A DNA stretch of 64,000 nt from Leptospira sp. (GTDB taxonomy: Bacteria; Spirochaetota; Leptospiria; Leptospirales; Leptospiraceae): positions 62,001 to 126,000 of the forward strand of contig JACVCB010000005.1 of assembly GCA_016742255.1 (NCBI GenBank), written 5' to 3'. Position 1 is the first letter of the stretch. Every line of letters begins with the position of its first letter. The notes beneath the pieces are model-generated. The model saw only the letters and a program-made list of their open reading frames with translations. It did not search any database and was not told the DNA's origin. Of this stretch, positions 53,956 to 63,590 are shown piece after piece. The translations under genes were made by a program, and so were the position numbers.

Positions 53956-54144
53956 GTGAAAACAAATGATATGATGCAACCCGGACAAACAATCTCAATC
54001 TCTAGTAACAGCGGTCGATCCATCGGAAATCCAGGGGATCATACATGCGTGGAGTTTAGTTTTTATGCTGGAGATGATCCGAAGACTGGAAAACCGCTGT
54101 TTAAGACAAGGGTTCTCACCAAAGATGATATTCCACACTATTAA
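53956..54144 (+). pseudogene. Fragment resembling the C terminus of an M23 metallopeptidase
   Basis: The 62-residue frame (GTG start at 53956) reads MMQPGQTISISSNSGRSIGN, which matches the GQ-x-I-x-x-SGNSGRS element of M23 peptidases. In place of the HxH zinc motif it has HTCVEFSF, with Cys where the second His is expected. It ends KTRVLTKDDIPHY. The N-terminal part of the enzyme is missing, so I call it a remnant. A small intact protein of another kind is possible. Confidence 0.45.
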
Positions 54145-54163
54145 AGAAAGTAGGTTTATTCAA

Positions 54164-54922
54164 ATGAGAAATTCTTTCAATATCATTATCTTCCTGTTGC
54201 TTTTGATTGGTTGTGACAAGGATATGCTACCTTCTAAAGGGACAGAAATTAGTACTCCGAATTTTGACTACGGAAAAATTGAATCAAAAGTATCCATAAG
54301 TGAAGGTAGTATATTTTGGAATGCAAAAAATGAGTTCGAAAGTTTGGAAAGCTTTAACACCTTAAAGATGCTAAAAGAATTCGATTATTTTCTTGGTAAT
54401 CAAGCAGATCCTTTTGTTTCAATTAAAGGTATTGATAGTAGTTTAATTTCTCGAAAACTTTTTAATGAGGCAATTGTTTGGTTTCGGTTTGGATATGAAA
54501 AAGGGATATTGATTTACCGTGTTCAAACATACTCAACGTTTGATACTGCTGGTAGTAATTCTGATGGGATTATAAAAAATGTTAAATGTTCCGAATACAC
54601 AAATACTTTGATCAAATGTAAATTTTATTTCGCGACATCCAAACCTGAAAACGGAATGCCTACTATGTCCTGGGTGATTGTAACCATCAAGGACCGAGCA
54701 TTGGTAAATGTGGAAGATGATTTAGGTGCAAGTTTTCTAGGTTATATGGATACCGACAAAAAATATCCAGAACAGTATCTATCCAATCTCAAAAAAGCCT
54801 TAAAAGTTGCTGTGAAAGATCCAGAGATTGGATTAAAAGATGTGCAGTTGCGTGGTTTTACGATAGAAGAATTGGATTTGTTAACCGATGGATTGTCGTC
54901 GCAGGTGAAGGCGGGGAAGTAG
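54164..54922 (+). CDS. Putative lipoprotein
   Basis: From ATG 54164 (MRNSFNIIIFLLLLIGC) the 252-residue product has a clear lipoprotein signal with Cys17. The frame is open to 54065, but that part overlaps the fragment before it. The mature protein is mixed alpha/beta with a KCSEYTNTLIKCKFYF segment containing a possible disulfide and a C-terminal helical domain (YLSNLKKALKVAVKDPEIG). No family is recognised. It is followed by 115 bases without a gene and then the convergent dehydrogenase gene. Confidence 0.7.
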   Translation: MRNSFNIIIFLLLLIGCDKDMLPSKGTEISTPNFDYGKIESKVSISEGSIFWNAKNEFESLESFNTLKMLKEFDYFLGNQADPFVSIKGIDSSLISRKLFNEAIVWFRFGYEKGILIYRVQTYSTFDTAGSNSDGIIKNVKCSEYTNTLIKCKFYFATSKPENGMPTMSWVIVTIKDRALVNVEDDLGASFLGYMDTDKKYPEQYLSNLKKALKVAVKDPEIGLKDVQLRGFTIEELDLLTDGLSSQVKAGK

Positions 54923-55037
54923 GTAGGAAGTCTTCCGACCATTCTATGAAAACACACCAATCTATAAATAGTTTGGTGCCATCCACGAATATTCTACTTC
55001 CTTACCTCATTAAAAAAAACCTCTTACCCCTAACCAC

Positions 55038-56060
55038 TCACTCCCAACTCACAACAACTTTCCCAAAATGTTTCCCTGTTTGTAAATACTCTAAGGCTTC
55101 TGGAACTTCTTTCCAACCGAACACTTTGTCCACAACAGGTTTCATTTGATTTTGTTCGATGGCTCGGTTCATGTGAACAAAGTCACTGCGGCTTCCCACA
55201 ATTACACCTTGTACTTTCACACCTTGCATGAGGATAGGATAGAGTGATAAACTCGACTCACCACCAGCAAGGACACCAATGAGGGCAATGGTCCCGTAAG
55301 GTTTCACACTCATCATCGATTTTTGCATGGTGCCAGCACCACCCACTTCAATGATCAGATCAGCCCCTGCCATTTTGGTGTGTTTTCGGACATCCCGTTC
55401 CCAATTGGATTTTGTACTGTAATTGATGGTTTCATCAGCACCTAAGGTTTTGGCACGAGCCAATTTTTCATCACTAGAGGAAGTGATGATGACACGAGCT
55501 CCCATCATCTTGGCAAATTGTAGGGCAAATAAAGAAACACCACCCGTGCCAAGGCAAAGGACGTCACTCCCTGGTTCAATCCCACCAAAATTCACTACCG
55601 CATTATAAGCGGTAAGGCCTGCACATCCAAGTGTGGCTGCTTCTTTATCTGTTAAGTGGCTCGGGGTAGCGACCAGTCCTTCTTCGGAAAATTTTCCATA
55701 CTGCGCCAAACACCCGTCATATGGTCCACCTAAGGTTGTACGCAAATTGTCCATATTAGGAGCTCCATCTAACCACTTTTGGGCAAAGATGGGAAGGACT
55801 CGGTCTCCTTTTTTCCAGAGTGTGACCTCAGATCCAACAGCTTCCACAACACCAGCCCCATCCGAACAAGGGATGAGTGGGAGTTTTTGCCTTGGGTTGT
55901 AAGTCCCAATCACCATTAAATAATCACGATAATTCAGTGAAGTCGCTGTTAGGCGAACAAGTACTTCTTTAGGTGCAAGTGTTTCTGGTATTTCACGATC
56001 TGTTTCTTTTAAATTTTGGATTCCAAAATTGCCTTGGATCTCCCATACTTTGTTTCCCAT
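55038..56060 (-). CDS. MDR-family NAD(P)-dependent dehydrogenase (quinone-oxidoreductase-like)
   Basis: From ATG 56060 the product is 340 residues (the frame continues to a GTG at 56075). MDR marks are [36 protein letters not shown] and the Rossmann segment [20 protein letters not shown]. The structural-zinc Cys cluster of classical alcohol dehydrogenases is absent, so it belongs with quinone- or enoyl-reductase-like members. It is divergent from the SDR gene, 92 bases away, and together with SDR, DUF1295 and CFA-like genes it may modify lipids. Substrate unknown. Confidence 0.9.
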   Translation of the reverse strand: MGNKVWEIQGNFGIQNLKETDREIPETLAPKEVLVRLTATSLNYRDYLMVIGTYNPRQKLPLIPCSDGAGVVEAVGSEVTLWKKGDRVLPIFAQKWLDGAPNMDNLRTTLGGPYDGCLAQYGKFSEEGLVATPSHLTDKEAATLGCAGLTAYNAVVNFGGIEPGSDVLCLGTGGVSLFALQFAKMMGARVIITSSSDEKLARAKTLGADETINYSTKSNWERDVRKHTKMAGADLIIEVGGAGTMQKSMMSVKPYGTIALIGVLAGGESSLSLYPILMQGVKVQGVIVGSRSDFVHMNRAIEQNQMKPVVDKVFGWKEVPEALEYLQTGKHFGKVVVSWE

Positions 56061-56152
56061 TAAAACTCTACCCACCCGAATTGAAAATTCACTCGTCAGA
56101 TACTCACCGCAGGTTTTCCTTTGTCGAGTGGGAATTGAACTGAAAGGGTAGT

Positions 56153-56962
56153 ATGAAAAAAGAATTTTGGAACGATACTGTCGTAGTGATCACTGGTGCA
56201 TCCAGTGGAATCGGAAAGGCCTTACTCGAAGAACTCGCTGTTTTCCCATGCCAATTGGTGCTTTTGGCAAGGCGTGCAGGAGACATCCCCGAACCAACGG
56301 CAAAACACAAAGACACAATCCTCCATAGGGTCACATGTGACTTATCCGACCCAAGTTCTGTGTTGGATGCCATTGATTGGATCTCCAAACGAATCGAACG
56401 TGTGGATGTCCTGTTTAATAACGCAGGCATCACAGCCCATGGTCGGTTTGATTCCCTTTCGATGGAAGTGTACCATAAGACCTTCGCTACCAATTTTTTT
56501 GGACCCGTACAATTCATCAAAGGTCTCCTTCCCTTGGTGACAAGAGCCAAAGGGAATATTGTCACCACATCCACTGTTTCTGCTTTGTATGGAGTGCCTG
56601 GGCGCGCTGCATACTCTGCCTCCAAGTCTGCCCTACATGCGGCACTCGAATCCCTTCGCATCGAAAGCCTAAATTTGGGAATTGGTGTCTCACTCGTTTG
56701 TGTCCCTTATACAGACACGGCACTCCGCACTTCTGGTCTTGCTTCCGATGGGAAACTTCTCACCGAAGCGCCTGCCAAAGGCAAACGAAAGTCGGCAAAA
56801 GAAGTGGCCCATGTTCTCATGGAGGTTGCAAAGGACAAAGAAGCAAGGCTTGTTACGTTCAATTTGAGCGGTAAGTTTTTAGAATGGATGCGATTTTTCT
56901 CTCCCAAGTTTTTAGAAAAAATTCTCTATAAAAAACTCTACGACGACTTCAAAACACATTGA
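56153..56962 (+). CDS. Short-chain dehydrogenase/reductase
   Basis: The 269-residue SDR has the cofactor loop [18 protein letters not shown], the [15 protein letters not shown] segment and the catalytic [16 protein letters not shown] (Tyr-x3-Lys), preceded by the Ser in [13 protein letters not shown]. It reduces or oxidises an unknown substrate with NAD(P). AAAGGG lies just before ATG 56153. A TTG-started DUF1295 gene follows after 34 bases, so these two and the CFA-like gene form a plus-strand operon. A C-terminal basic tail could contact membrane. Confidence 0.92.
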   Translation: MKKEFWNDTVVVITGASSGIGKALLEELAVFPCQLVLLARRAGDIPEPTAKHKDTILHRVTCDLSDPSSVLDAIDWISKRIERVDVLFNNAGITAHGRFDSLSMEVYHKTFATNFFGPVQFIKGLLPLVTRAKGNIVTTSTVSALYGVPGRAAYSASKSALHAALESLRIESLNLGIGVSLVCVPYTDTALRTSGLASDGKLLTEAPAKGKRKSAKEVAHVLMEVAKDKEARLVTFNLSGKFLEWMRFFSPKFLEKILYKKLYDDFKTH

Positions 56963-56996
56963 ACTCCGTCTAAACCAAGGTAGAGGAAAAACCCAC

Positions 56997-57815
56997 TTGG
57001 ACAATATTCTAATTCCGTATCTAACGGCTGTTATTTTTACTTTTTGTTTTATGACTCTCATGTGGTTTTGGGGAAAAACCCGAGACAATTACGCTGTCAT
57101 TGATGTGGGTTGGGGTCTTGTGATTGCGGGTATCGCCACAGTCCTTTCTTATTTTGGAAAAGGGACTTTGGTTGCAAAATTAGTTGTCCTCATTCCTGTT
57201 TGGGTTTGGGCCATTCGGTTATCAGGTTTTCTCTACTTCACACGGATTCGCACAAACCACCCAGAAGACAAACGTTATGCTGGGTTTCGAAAAGACTATG
57301 GTGACAAAGTCCATAGTAAAATGTTTACCAATGTTTTTTTATTACAAGGGGCTTTAGCACTCCTTCTATCTTTTCCCTTTTACTTTGCCTCTCAGTGGAA
57401 TTTGTATCCGAATGTGGGGCTCTTTGGTCCCAATGGAACGCTAATGGTTTGGATCGGTTGGGCACTCTTTATCTTGGGTGTGATTGGAGAGAGCGTAGCT
57501 GACAGAGACCTACACAAATTCCTTTCGGTTCAGGCAAACAAAGGTAAGGTGTGTAATCTTGGCCTTTGGAAGTATACAAGACACCCCAATTATTTTTTTG
57601 AATGGGTGATTTGGCTTGGGATTGGAGTGATTCCCATCCTTTCCACACCAGAAGCAATGGCTTCTCTTTTCACTCCTGTATTTATGTTTGTGTTGTTACG
57701 ATTTGTATCCGGTGTCCCATTTGCTGAAAAATATTCACTTCAGTCGAAAGGAGATTTATTTCGTGAGTACATGCGCACCACAAACGCATTTTTCCCTTGG
57801 TTTCCAAAACAATAA
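56997..57815 (+). CDS. DUF1295-family membrane reductase-like protein
   Basis: The 272-residue protein has six or more membrane segments and the family's core signature, VCNLGLWKYTRHPNYFFEW, as in steroid 5-alpha-reductase and isoprenylcysteine methyltransferase relatives. In this family (PF06966) it usually sits beside SDR and CFA-like genes, as here. The start is TTG 56997, with AGAGGA about 8 bases upstream. The role would be reducing an acyl or lipid double bond in the membrane; that is inferred from the neighbours. Confidence 0.9.
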   Translation: MDNILIPYLTAVIFTFCFMTLMWFWGKTRDNYAVIDVGWGLVIAGIATVLSYFGKGTLVAKLVVLIPVWVWAIRLSGFLYFTRIRTNHPEDKRYAGFRKDYGDKVHSKMFTNVFLLQGALALLLSFPFYFASQWNLYPNVGLFGPNGTLMVWIGWALFILGVIGESVADRDLHKFLSVQANKGKVCNLGLWKYTRHPNYFFEWVIWLGIGVIPILSTPEAMASLFTPVFMFVLLRFVSGVPFAEKYSLQSKGDLFREYMRTTNAFFPWFPKQ

Positions 57816-57832
57816 ATAAAAAAGGATAAAAC

Positions 57833-58903
57833 ATGAATTTCACTGATTCTAACAAAAAGGAAGAGTCATCTTCGTTTAGTATCAACTCACTTTTAGAAAA
57901 GGATATTTTCCCGGATTGGCTCATTCGTTTCCGTATCCGGCAGTTATTGGATTTACGCATCAAACAAGAACGTAAAGAAAATGCCACAGCACAACTGACG
58001 CATAAAATGAATTATGTGAATTCACTTAAAAATTCACCCATTGCCGTTCATACGGATGCCGCAAACGAACAACACTACGAAGTCCCAAGTGAATTTTTTA
58101 CCTATGTGATGGGACCAAGGATGAAATACTCTTCAGGGTATTGGCCAACACTTGATACAACTTTTGCCGAATCCGAAGAGGAGATGTTACGCATCACTGT
58201 GGAACGTGCGGAGATTAAAAATGGGATGCGTGTCCTTGATCTCGGTTGTGGTTGGGGCAGTATATCTCTCTACATTGCTGAAAAATTTCCAAAATGTAAA
58301 GTAACAGGTGTTTCCAATTCCCGTACCCAAAAAGAATTCATCGACAAACGTGCCAAAGAAAGAGGATTAAAAAACCTCACCATCATCACAAAAGACATGA
58401 ATGAGTTCACCACAAAAGACAAATTCGATCGCATTGTGTCTGTGGAAATGTTAGAACATATGAAAAACTATGAGAAACTCTTTGAAAAATTATCCAAGTT
58501 TCTTGTGGCAGATGGAAAGTTTTTTGTACATATCTTCACACATAAAGAATTTGCGTATCCCTTTGAAGTGATTGATGAAACGGATTGGATGGCGAAGTAT
58601 TTTTTCACCGGTGGGCAGATGCCTTCTGATGATTTGTTTTTGTATTTCCAAAAGGACTTTCTCATTGAAAACCACTGGGTGGTCAATGGAACCCATTATG
58701 CAAGGACATCTGAAGCTTGGTATGAAAACATGATTGAAAACAAGGATAAACTAATGCCTATCCTTGCGAGTACTTACGGCGAAAAAGAAACTACCAAATG
58801 GTTTGTGTATTGGAAAGTTTTCTTTCTCGCCTGTGCAGAGTTATGGGGTTATCGAAACGGAGAAGAGTGGTTTGTGAGCCACTACTTGTTTCGAAAACGC
58901 TGA
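57833..58903 (+). CDS. Cyclopropane-fatty-acid-synthase-like methyltransferase
   Basis: The 356-residue protein is related to CFA synthase, which methylates acyl-chain double bonds with SAM. Marks are the YEVPSEFFTYVMGPRMKYSS segment, motif I VLDLGCGWGS (residues 134-143), VSNSRTQKEFIDKRAKE and VSVEMLEHMKNYEKLF. It lacks the N-terminal domain of E. coli Cfa, so it is a compact type. AAGGA lies 6 bases before ATG 57833. Because a DUF1295 reductase precedes it, the product may be a methyl-branched rather than cyclopropane chain. It overlaps the convergent helicase gene by 22 bases. Confidence 0.88.
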   Translation: MNFTDSNKKEESSSFSINSLLEKDIFPDWLIRFRIRQLLDLRIKQERKENATAQLTHKMNYVNSLKNSPIAVHTDAANEQHYEVPSEFFTYVMGPRMKYSSGYWPTLDTTFAESEEEMLRITVERAEIKNGMRVLDLGCGWGSISLYIAEKFPKCKVTGVSNSRTQKEFIDKRAKERGLKNLTIITKDMNEFTTKDKFDRIVSVEMLEHMKNYEKLFEKLSKFLVADGKFFVHIFTHKEFAYPFEVIDETDWMAKYFFTGGQMPSDDLFLYFQKDFLIENHWVVNGTHYARTSEAWYENMIENKDKLMPILASTYGEKETTKWFVYWKVFFLACAELWGYRNGEEWFVSHYLFRKR

Positions 58904-60471
58904 GTTTTTTTCCCAGCCGCTTTTACATACACTCCACCTTCTTTTTTGGAAGAGGATGAGGTGCTGGAACGGCGGCTACTTTCTCCACCACGTTCTTTTC
59001 TTTCTCCGCGGTCACTTCTTTCGCCACGATCACTGTTGGACCTTCCACCACGGTATCCACCGCGACTTCCCGATCCACCACCATCGTCACGACGACGTCT
59101 TCCACCGCCTGAACCACCACCAGGAGGCATTTCGCTCCATTCCGCTGGGGTTTTTCCGATTTTTTCAGGGCCACTGATTTTTGCTTTGTCGAGCAGATTG
59201 GAAAGGAGTTTTAAAGCGACAGCACGTTTGTCCTCTAACTTCAAAAGTTTCTCCAATACATCTTCCGCATCGGCATGGATTTCGGTTTCGACAATTTTGT
59301 TTAGGAAATCTTCTTCTCTTCTTGCATGAACTTCCTTCTTCGTAGGGAGTGCGGCAATTGTTAAGTTCGTTCCCGAAGTTCCTTTGAGGCGGAGAAGGGC
59401 TCTTGATTCTCTTGTTGTTACCAGAGTCACAGCCTTACCTGATTTTCCAGCCCGGCCAGTACGACCAATTCGGTGCGTATAACTTTCGCTATCAAAAGGA
59501 AGGTGGTAGTTGATTACAAGAGACAAATCTTTTACGTCAAGACCACGTGCCGCAACGTCTGTTGCCACAAGGATTTTCACTCGGCCATCATGTAGACTTT
59601 TTAAAACTTGTTCTCTTTGTTTTTGGTTTAAGTCTCCGTGGAGAGCTTCTACTGGGTATCCTTTAAAACCAAGGGTAGCTTTTAGATCATCAGCTTCTTT
59701 TTTGGTTTTTGTGAAAATGATCGCCTTAAATGGGTTTTCATAATCCAAAATCCGTACAACAGCTGTTTCACGTTCCGCTTCATCAATCACGTAGTACACT
59801 TGTTCAATGTTCTTAGAAGATTTCTCTGTTGGAGCAATCTTTACGTGAGCAGGGTGAGTTTGGTATTTACTCGCCAATTTTTTAATTGGTTCGGGCATTG
59901 TTGCAGAAAATAATAATGTTTGGCGTTTGGTGGGAAGTAAGTTAAAGATGGATTCGATATCATCCATAAATCCCATATCAAGCATTTCATCTGCTTCGTC
60001 TAAAATCACCATTGATGGTTTGAAATTTTTAAGTTCCTTACCTTTTAAAAGGTCAAGGAGTCTGCCAGGAGTTGCGACAGCAACTTGGGCACCTTTTGCC
60101 ACTTGAGTGATTTGTTTAGAATAGGAACTACCGCCGTAAATCGTGGTGGTTTTGATTCCTAAATGTTTTCCCAGTTTGTACAATTCATCTGATACTTGCA
60201 ATGCAAGTTCCCGAGTTGGTGTGAGAACAAGCACTTGCATGCCTTCTTCCACATTGATTCGGTTCAAACAGGGGAGTCCGTAAGCTGCAGTTTTTCCGGT
60301 ACCGGTCTGCGCTTGTGCGATTAAATCTTTTCCTTCCAATACGAGCGGAATCGCTTGTTTTTGGATAGGGCTTGGTGATTCGAAGCCTGCTTCAGTGATT
60401 CCTTGTAGTATTTCAGGACGTAATCCGAAGGATTGGAAGTCATTTCCAACTTCGGTGTCATTCTTAGTCAT
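58882..60471 (-). CDS. DEAD-box RNA helicase
   Basis: From ATG 60471 the product is 529 residues. Motifs in order are the Q motif (FESPSPIQKQAIP), motif I (AQTGTGKT, 54-61), PTRELALQ, TPGR, DEAD (158-161), SAT, and motif VI (HRIGRTGRAGKSG). The tail of about 100 residues is Gly/Arg/Ser-rich (GGGSGGGRRRR; SDRGERSDRGERKERGG), an RNA-binding, disordered extension like that of CsdA or RhlE. It remodels RNA for translation or decay, often in cold adaptation. TTG 60486 is an alternative start; no clear ribosome site is seen. Confidence 0.93.
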   Translation of the reverse strand: MTKNDTEVGNDFQSFGLRPEILQGITEAGFESPSPIQKQAIPLVLEGKDLIAQAQTGTGKTAAYGLPCLNRINVEEGMQVLVLTPTRELALQVSDELYKLGKHLGIKTTTIYGGSSYSKQITQVAKGAQVAVATPGRLLDLLKGKELKNFKPSMVILDEADEMLDMGFMDDIESIFNLLPTKRQTLLFSATMPEPIKKLASKYQTHPAHVKIAPTEKSSKNIEQVYYVIDEAERETAVVRILDYENPFKAIIFTKTKKEADDLKATLGFKGYPVEALHGDLNQKQREQVLKSLHDGRVKILVATDVAARGLDVKDLSLVINYHLPFDSESYTHRIGRTGRAGKSGKAVTLVTTRESRALLRLKGTSGTNLTIAALPTKKEVHARREEDFLNKIVETEIHADAEDVLEKLLKLEDKRAVALKLLSNLLDKAKISGPEKIGKTPAEWSEMPPGGGSGGGRRRRDDGGGSGSRGGYRGGRSNSDRGERSDRGERKERGGESSRRSSTSSSSKKEGGVYVKAAGKKTQRFRNK

Positions 60472-60540
60472 GGAAATAGGATACAATAAAAAAACGGCCT
60501 AAAAAAGAAAGGGAAAAACTACCATACCTTCCAAGTAACG

Positions 60541-62208
60541 TTACGGGTGTTTTTTGGCGATTTCTGCTAAATGGGAGTACAATTCTTCTTTTAAATAGGG
60601 TTTTGGCATAAAGTACTCAAACCCAGAGTTTAAAATATGTTCCTTTTCTTCTGGCATACAAAGACCCGTACAGGCAAACAAAATGGGTTTTGTTTTTTCC
60701 GAGGAAAGACCTTTCGCTATCTCTGTTCCATGTTTTCCAGGCATCTCAATGTCGAGAAAGGCGATGTCAAATTGGTCCGATCCTAAAATCCTTTCTGTTT
60801 CGATCCCATTATTTGCCTCCACAATATCAAACGGCAGTGGTTTTAAGTAATTCTTCAAAACCTTTCGGTTCAGTTCGTTGTCGTCAGCGATGAGAACTTT
60901 TTTGCGAGAGTTAAAATTGGGAAGATTAGAATCTTTTTGGTTCGAAAGGTTTTTTTGTTCAGGGGAGAATTCTTCCCGTTTCCAAACGGTAGGAATTTTC
61001 ACTTTGAATGTACTGCCTTCGCCTATCTTAGATTCCACATTGATCTCACCATTCATCTCTTCTAACGAAAGTTTAACGATGGACAAACCAAGGCCAGAGC
61101 CCGAAATTTCACAACCTTCTGGAACAAATTCATTGTACTTTTGAAAGAGTCGGTCTTTGATCTCTGGTGAAATCCCAGGGCCTGTGTCTTTGATTTCGAT
61201 GATTAAATTTGCATTTTCATCTGCTTTTGTTTCTAAGTAAACATGGCAATTAACAGAACCATGGTGAGTGAATTTGACAGCATTTGCTGTTAGGTTCCAA
61301 ATGATTTTTTCCAGTTTCCGTTTGTCAGAAAGTAAGTATACTGTTTCTGAAATTTCGTTCTTCAATTGGAATTCAATTTTTTTTCGTTTGGTTTCTTGTT
61401 TGAAAAAATTATGGTACACATCCAAACATTGGCTTAAATGGAACCATTCGTTATTTAAAACTGATGCATTTTCTTCTAAGCGAGATAACTCAATCGTATC
61501 GTTTACTAAATTGAGGATCACTTCCCCTGCATTTTTGATGTGGTCCACATAATGATGAATGGATTCTGGAATCGGTTGTTCCCTGATCATCTCCGACATT
61601 CCAAGCAGGGAATTTAAAGGATTCCGAATGTCATGGCTAATGGCTGCGATAAAATCTCGTTTGGCAGCGTTTGCTCGTTCAGCTGATCTTTTTTCAATTT
61701 CGAGTTTGTCTCTGTCTTTACGCATTTGCAGAAGTCGAACGGTTTGTTTCCCAAGAAGGCGTAACATCTGTAATTGTTCTTCGTTCAGTTCTCGTGGTTT
61801 GTTATCGATGACACAAAGAGTTCCCAATTTGATTTGGTCATCCAAAGCAAGTGGGATCCCTGCATAAAATATTACATTGGGATCCCCATTCACGAGTGGG
61901 TTGTTTTTGAATCGATTGTCACGTTTGGCATTCGGAATGACAAACATCTCGTCTCCCAAAATGGCATGGGAACAAAAGGCAAGGGAACGTGGAGTTTCTC
62001 TGGCTTTAAGTCCATGGTGGGATTTAAACCATTGTCTGGTTTCATCAATGAGGCTCACAAGAGAAATCGGAGCATTGCAGATCATCGAAGCAAGTTTTGT
62101 GATTTCATCGAACATTTCCTCTTCAGGAGTGTCGAGGATCTCAAGGCCTTTTAGAGCGGAGAGTCTTGCGGCTTCATTTTTCGGCAGGGGAGCAATCTGC
62201 ATGATCAT
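60541..62208 (-). CDS. GAF-domain hybrid histidine kinase
   Basis: The 555-residue protein has an N-terminal GAF domain (residues about 25-160, with LVSLIDETRQWFKSHHG), a HisKA domain with the phospho-accepting His192 (ISHDIRNPLNSLLG), an HATPase (NLTANAVKFTHHG, DTGPGISPEIK, GSGLGLSIVKL), and a C-terminal receiver domain with Asp486 (FLDIEMPGKHG). There is no membrane segment, so it is a cytoplasmic sensor. No regulator gene is adjacent; the phosphate must go on through an Hpt protein or a separate response regulator. ATG 62208 or the third codon can start it. Confidence 0.93.
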   Translation of the reverse strand: MIMQIAPLPKNEAARLSALKGLEILDTPEEEMFDEITKLASMICNAPISLVSLIDETRQWFKSHHGLKARETPRSLAFCSHAILGDEMFVIPNAKRDNRFKNNPLVNGDPNVIFYAGIPLALDDQIKLGTLCVIDNKPRELNEEQLQMLRLLGKQTVRLLQMRKDRDKLEIEKRSAERANAAKRDFIAAISHDIRNPLNSLLGMSEMIREQPIPESIHHYVDHIKNAGEVILNLVNDTIELSRLEENASVLNNEWFHLSQCLDVYHNFFKQETKRKKIEFQLKNEISETVYLLSDKRKLEKIIWNLTANAVKFTHHGSVNCHVYLETKADENANLIIEIKDTGPGISPEIKDRLFQKYNEFVPEGCEISGSGLGLSIVKLSLEEMNGEINVESKIGEGSTFKVKIPTVWKREEFSPEQKNLSNQKDSNLPNFNSRKKVLIADDNELNRKVLKNYLKPLPFDIVEANNGIETERILGSDQFDIAFLDIEMPGKHGTEIAKGLSSEKTKPILFACTGLCMPEEKEHILNSGFEYFMPKPYLKEELYSHLAEIAKKHP

Positions 62209-62270
62209 TTAGACGAAAGGATTTTCATATAAATGAAAGTAAAAAATGAAATTCTTATAGTCTAACTTTC

Positions 62271-62798
62271 ATGAAACGAAATTTACTGGTTTCTTTCCTT
62301 TCTGTCGTGATTTTGTCACTGTTCACTTCTTTTTGTTGTTCACCAACGGCAAAAGAACAGGCAAAAAAACCAGAAAATCCCGAGTTACGTAAAAAACTGA
62401 CCGACCTTCAATACCGTGTAACACAAGAAGACGAAACAGAACCTCCTTTCCAAAATGAATATTGGGACAACCATGAGGACGGGATCTATGTCGACATTGT
62501 CTCCAAAGAACCACTTTTTAGTTCCAAGGACAAATTTGAATCAGGAACAGGTTGGCCAAGTTTTACAAAACCACTTGTGAAATCCAATGTAGTTGAAATT
62601 GAAGACAATATGTACGGTATGATCCGAACAGAAGTTAGGTCAAAGCTGGGTGATTCTCATTTGGGGCATGTGTTTGATGATGGTCCAAAACCTACTGGCA
62701 AACGGTATTGTATGAATTCGGCGTCAATGGAATTTATACCCAAATCAAAACTGAAAGAAAGAGGTTTTGAATCGTTTTTAAAAGAATTTAAACCGTAA
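62271..62798 (+). CDS. msrB: Exported methionine-R-sulfoxide reductase, lipoprotein form
   Basis: MsrB repairs the R form of methionine sulfoxide. The core is clear: [26 protein letters not shown] (His130, His133) and [11 protein letters not shown] with catalytic Cys147. The N terminus is a signal with Cys-Cys ([10 protein letters not shown], residues 22-23), so the enzyme should be lipid-anchored and act outside the cytoplasm. The zinc-binding CxxC pairs of many MsrB are absent. A recycling cysteine is not evident. It converges on the nucleotidyltransferase gene with a 3-base gap. Confidence 0.93.
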   Translation: MKRNLLVSFLSVVILSLFTSFCCSPTAKEQAKKPENPELRKKLTDLQYRVTQEDETEPPFQNEYWDNHEDGIYVDIVSKEPLFSSKDKFESGTGWPSFTKPLVKSNVVEIEDNMYGMIRTEVRSKLGDSHLGHVFDDGPKPTGKRYCMNSASMEFIPKSKLKERGFESFLKEFKP

Positions 62799-62801
62799 GT
62801 A

Positions 62802-63587
62802 TTAGGCCCAAAGGTTCATCATAAACTCTTCGTCATTTCGTAATGAGATGAGTTTGTATTTGGTTTCGTGGATGTCTTCTCTTGAGACATCACGTTTCCA
62901 ACGAATGTCCACTTTTAGTTTTCGCACTTTCGTTTGTAATTCGAGTAATTCCCAAATCGGAGCTTCCAATTCCTTTCTATACAAATTGGTAAAGAGGGGA
63001 ACGAGTTGGTCAGGGGTGTCCATTTTCAAAAGTTCGATATGAGTGAGGTCTTCGATATTCTGTAAGGCCCAAATGTGTAATGTTAGGGTTGTAATGCGTT
63101 CCAATTGGGCAATTTCATCTTTGGCATTGCGAGTCACTTGTTGTTTGAAAAACCGAATGCGTTTTTCTAGGTATTGGATGAGATCAGATTTTGGGATTTC
63201 ACGTTCTTTCCATTTGTCCCAATCGGCTTTGAGGTCTTCAAAAATCCCTTCCCCAAAAAATACAGAAGATGCTTCGAGGAGTTGCACCGAACCAGGTTCT
63301 GAAATTTTCAATCGGTGGCGAAGGGAATCGGCATCCCCTGCAATCATATTCACAGGAGCCACATCCTCTAATTTTTGTAAGGCTCTGGAAATCGAATCAA
63401 TGAATTGTGACTTCATCTGGTCTGTAGAATGAGCCACGAGATAAAAATTTAAGTCGGAGTCTGGGTGGTAATCCCCACGTTCTCTGGAACCATAAAATAG
63501 AATTTGGTAGGGTTTTGTGCTTGGGATGAGTTCGAGTTCATCCAAGACCTGTGCATAGAGATTCGGGTTTAGTGCTTCAAATTCCAT
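62802..63587 (-). CDS. Nucleotidyltransferase-fold protein (Pol-beta superfamily)
   Basis: The 261-residue protein has the Pol-beta nucleotidyltransferase signature FYGSRERGDYHPDSDLNFYL, with the Gly-Ser and the Asp-x-Asp pair for metal binding, then a helical C-terminal domain of about 130 residues. This plan is close to antibiotic-modifying and MNT-type nucleotidyltransferases. Whether it is active is not certain; the third carboxylate may be in EDVAPVNMIAG. The next gene upstream ends 3 bases before its start, so the two are cotranscribed. Confidence 0.82.
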   Translation of the reverse strand: MEFEALNPNLYAQVLDELELIPSTKPYQILFYGSRERGDYHPDSDLNFYLVAHSTDQMKSQFIDSISRALQKLEDVAPVNMIAGDADSLRHRLKISEPGSVQLLEASSVFFGEGIFEDLKADWDKWKEREIPKSDLIQYLEKRIRFFKQQVTRNAKDEIAQLERITTLTLHIWALQNIEDLTHIELLKMDTPDQLVPLFTNLYRKELEAPIWELLELQTKVRKLKVDIRWKRDVSREDIHETKYKLISLRNDEEFMMNLWA

Positions 63588-63590
63588 AAT

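Noticed and set aside
58946..59329. Plus-strand frame of 127 codons, rich in Pro/Ser/Arg
   Set aside because: It is the complement of the Gly/Arg tail of the DEAD-box helicase; the composition follows from that.
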